DNA of 64,000 nucleotides from Zygnema cylindricum (lineage: Eukaryota; Streptophyta; Zygnematophyceae; Zygnematales; Zygnemataceae), in contig JBBHKE010000586.1 of assembly GCA_037447655.1 (NCBI GenBank), positions 64,001-128,000 of the forward strand, given 5' to 3'. A model generated the notes under the pieces. It was given only the letters and a program-made list of their open reading frames with translations, had not been told where the DNA came from and searched no databases. Shown here piece by piece: positions 62,835-64,000 of the stretch; positions within the stretch are counted from its first letter, which is position 1, and each line of letters opens with the position of its first letter. The translations under genes and the position numbers were made by a program.

Positions 62835-62871
62835 GTACAGAAAAGTACTTCGGACCAAGTACTTTCTGTAC
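62835..62871. promoter_or_regulatory. Conserved hairpin in the LTR upstream of the TATA box
   Basis: The arms GTACAGAAAAGTACTT and AAGTACTTTCTGTAC face each other across CGGACC, about 105 bases before the TATA box. Equivalent hairpins sit at 50556-50592, about 43446-43480, 39973-40010, 37569-37610 and, inverted, about 51732-51757. Arm sequences differ between copies yet remain complementary in the clean cases. Confidence 0.65.
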
Positions 62872-62976
62872 TATACACTCAATTGATTGGTTCCGTACAT
62901 GAGTAGGAGAGGGTTTAGAGAGGGGTTTAGGACTTAGAAAATTAGAGGTAGCCCTCTCTCTCTCAGAGAGCTTTTG

Positions 62977-62985
62977 TATAAAAGG
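62977..62985 (+). promoter_or_regulatory. TATA box in the LTR of unit G6
   Basis: TATAAAAGG lies 200 bases before the gag ATG, followed by a C/T-rich stretch. The same box occurs at 50698-50707 in unit G5, and a variant TATATATT at about 37711 in G1. It is the likely core promoter of these LTRs. Confidence 0.7.
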
Positions 62986-63188
62986 GTCATCTTTGACCAT
63001 TGATAATTAACTGCTCAGGGGAGCAAATTCAAGGATTCTTTTTCTGGCAGACTCAGGGGTGTCAGCCCTTCTAAGGGGTGCATTTTGGTGAGTCTGTATT
63101 CTGTCAGGGTGTCAGCAATATTCAGACAAAGCTTAAAGAACTGAGGTTATCCTAGAGGCTTCTAGCAAGCTGCCTACCCTGAGTACCT

Positions 63189-64000
63189 ATGGAGATCTCA
63201 GAGTTGCAGGTTATGGGCCCACCCTCTAAGGTGCCCATATTCTATGGGACTGGGTTCATCTACTAGGAGAGTATGATGATGGGAGCCCTATGTGAGAAAA
63301 GATTTTGGGGAATAGTGAGTGGGCGAGTGAAGCGCCCATCTGGTCTTGCTATTCCTCCAGGGTTTGGAGGAAGCAGATTTGGTAGGAAACCAGATCCACT
63401 GTCATCAGAGGAATCAGAAGACGGAGAAAGCATCGTGATGGAAAAAGGGAAAGAAAAAGAGAAATCCACACCTATAGCAACCGGATCTGCTTTCATGTCT
63501 CCTATTCCGAGGAATGAGGAGAATGATATCGATACCTGGGACTACAACAACATGGCAGCCAAGCATTTTATCCTCCGTCATCTCACACAAGGACTCGCTG
63601 GTCCTCATTTACAGGTGGAAAGGGCATCCGATCTGTGGGATGCGCTTATAGAGATGTACAGTAGCGGTACTATTCAGGAACAGAAGCTAGCAGACCAAAT
63701 GATCAATGGATACTTTCACAAAGGAGAGAAGATGCTCGATTTCTGCAATGAGCTGGCTATACTTTTCATGGAGTTAGAGTGTGCCGGAAAAGTAGAAACC
63801 GAGAAGGCAAAGGTACATTGTTTACTCATGAAACTACCCGATGAGTATGAGAACATTGTGAACCGGGTACAGGATCTACCGGACTCCAGATGGGTATGGA
63901 ATTCAGTAGTTGGTATGATTCTCGTCCGAGAGAATACAATCGAAATCCGAAGGGGAGTTAAGAACGGACAAGCCTTGGCGGCTGGAGCAAGTTGGAGAAA
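63189..64000 (+). pseudogene. Gag of unit G6 (partial, one stop seen)
   Basis: It reads MEISELQVMGPPSKVPIF, GALCEKRFWGIVSGRVK, HFILRHLTQGLAGPHLQV, KGEKMLDFCNELAILFMEL, KVHCLLMKLPDEYENIVNRV and ILVRENTIEIRRGVKNGQ, continuous in one frame except for a TAG after GTGFIY (Trp in the sister copies). The zinc knuckle would lie past the window end. A single point change from an open frame suggests a recent insertion. Confidence 0.85.

Larger units (their letters stand above)
62216..64000 (+). mobile_element. Copia-related unit G6 (runs off the window)
   Basis: The head is TGTTGAAATAAAAGGTATTT. The leader holds the B-box-like hairpin (GGATTTGATCC, 62430-62440), the G-box (62734-62742), the conserved hairpin (62835-62871), and a TATA box TATAAAAGG (62977-62985). 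Gag starts at 63189 and continues to the window end. It is the best preserved type-B unit. Confidence 0.88.

Overview
This window is nuclear DNA from a plant-lineage eukaryote. Two conserved housekeeping genes are split by GT-AG introns, the spliced proteins look plant-like, and about half of the window is Ty1/copia and Ty3/gypsy retrotransposon debris. I would place it among streptophytes, with a bryophyte or charophyte alga more likely than a seed plant; this placement is inference. No bacterial-style genes, CRISPR arrays or convincing functional tRNA or rRNA genes were seen.

Gene-bearing part (about 5.3-26.4 kb). SEC24, the COPII cargo adaptor, lies on the + strand at 5306-15219. I resolve 11 coding exons that join in frame to 1110 codons plus stop. 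PWP2/UTP1, a WD40 subunit of the small-subunit processome, lies on the + strand at 17033-26377. Its 7 coding exons join in frame to 913 codons plus stop, and all six introns are phase 0. The introns carry microsatellites and at least three confident members of a TA-flanked inverted-repeat (MITE-like) family. SEC24 intron 9 carries a duplicated exon end and a second kind of MITE with an 8-bp target duplication.

Flanking repeats (1-5.3 kb and 26.4-30.9 kb). No gene is recognised here. The DNA holds dispersed direct and inverted repeats, perfect palindromes, further MITEs, a degenerate CCCTAAA/GTACGGAAA-rich block and a foldback element of about 1.2 kb interrupted by a MITE.

Retrotransposon part (30.9-64 kb). 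A decayed chromovirus-like gypsy element spans 30878-35740 with both LTRs. It is followed by a nose-to-tail series of copia-related units. Six units share a head starting TGTTGAA(A/T)T, an LTR plus leader of about 1 kb, and a gag start reading LQVMGPP; they start at 36927, 39313, 41299, 42776, 49954 and 62216, and an inverted partial copy lies at 51381-51917. Two longer copia elements (about 45.2-49.95 kb and 57.7-62.2 kb) are each cut by one of these heads. The first is a chimera carrying the start of its reverse transcriptase twice. All elements have stops or frameshifts.

A run of 10 Ns at 51918-51927 separates this from an AT-rich stretch (51.9-57.3 kb) with an irregular tandem array and no recognisable gene.

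The most unusual signals are in the shared LTR heads: a hairpin whose two arms change together between copies, a G-box present in nearly every copy, and an antisense tRNA-like B-box at a fixed position. I found no clear new multi-gene system.
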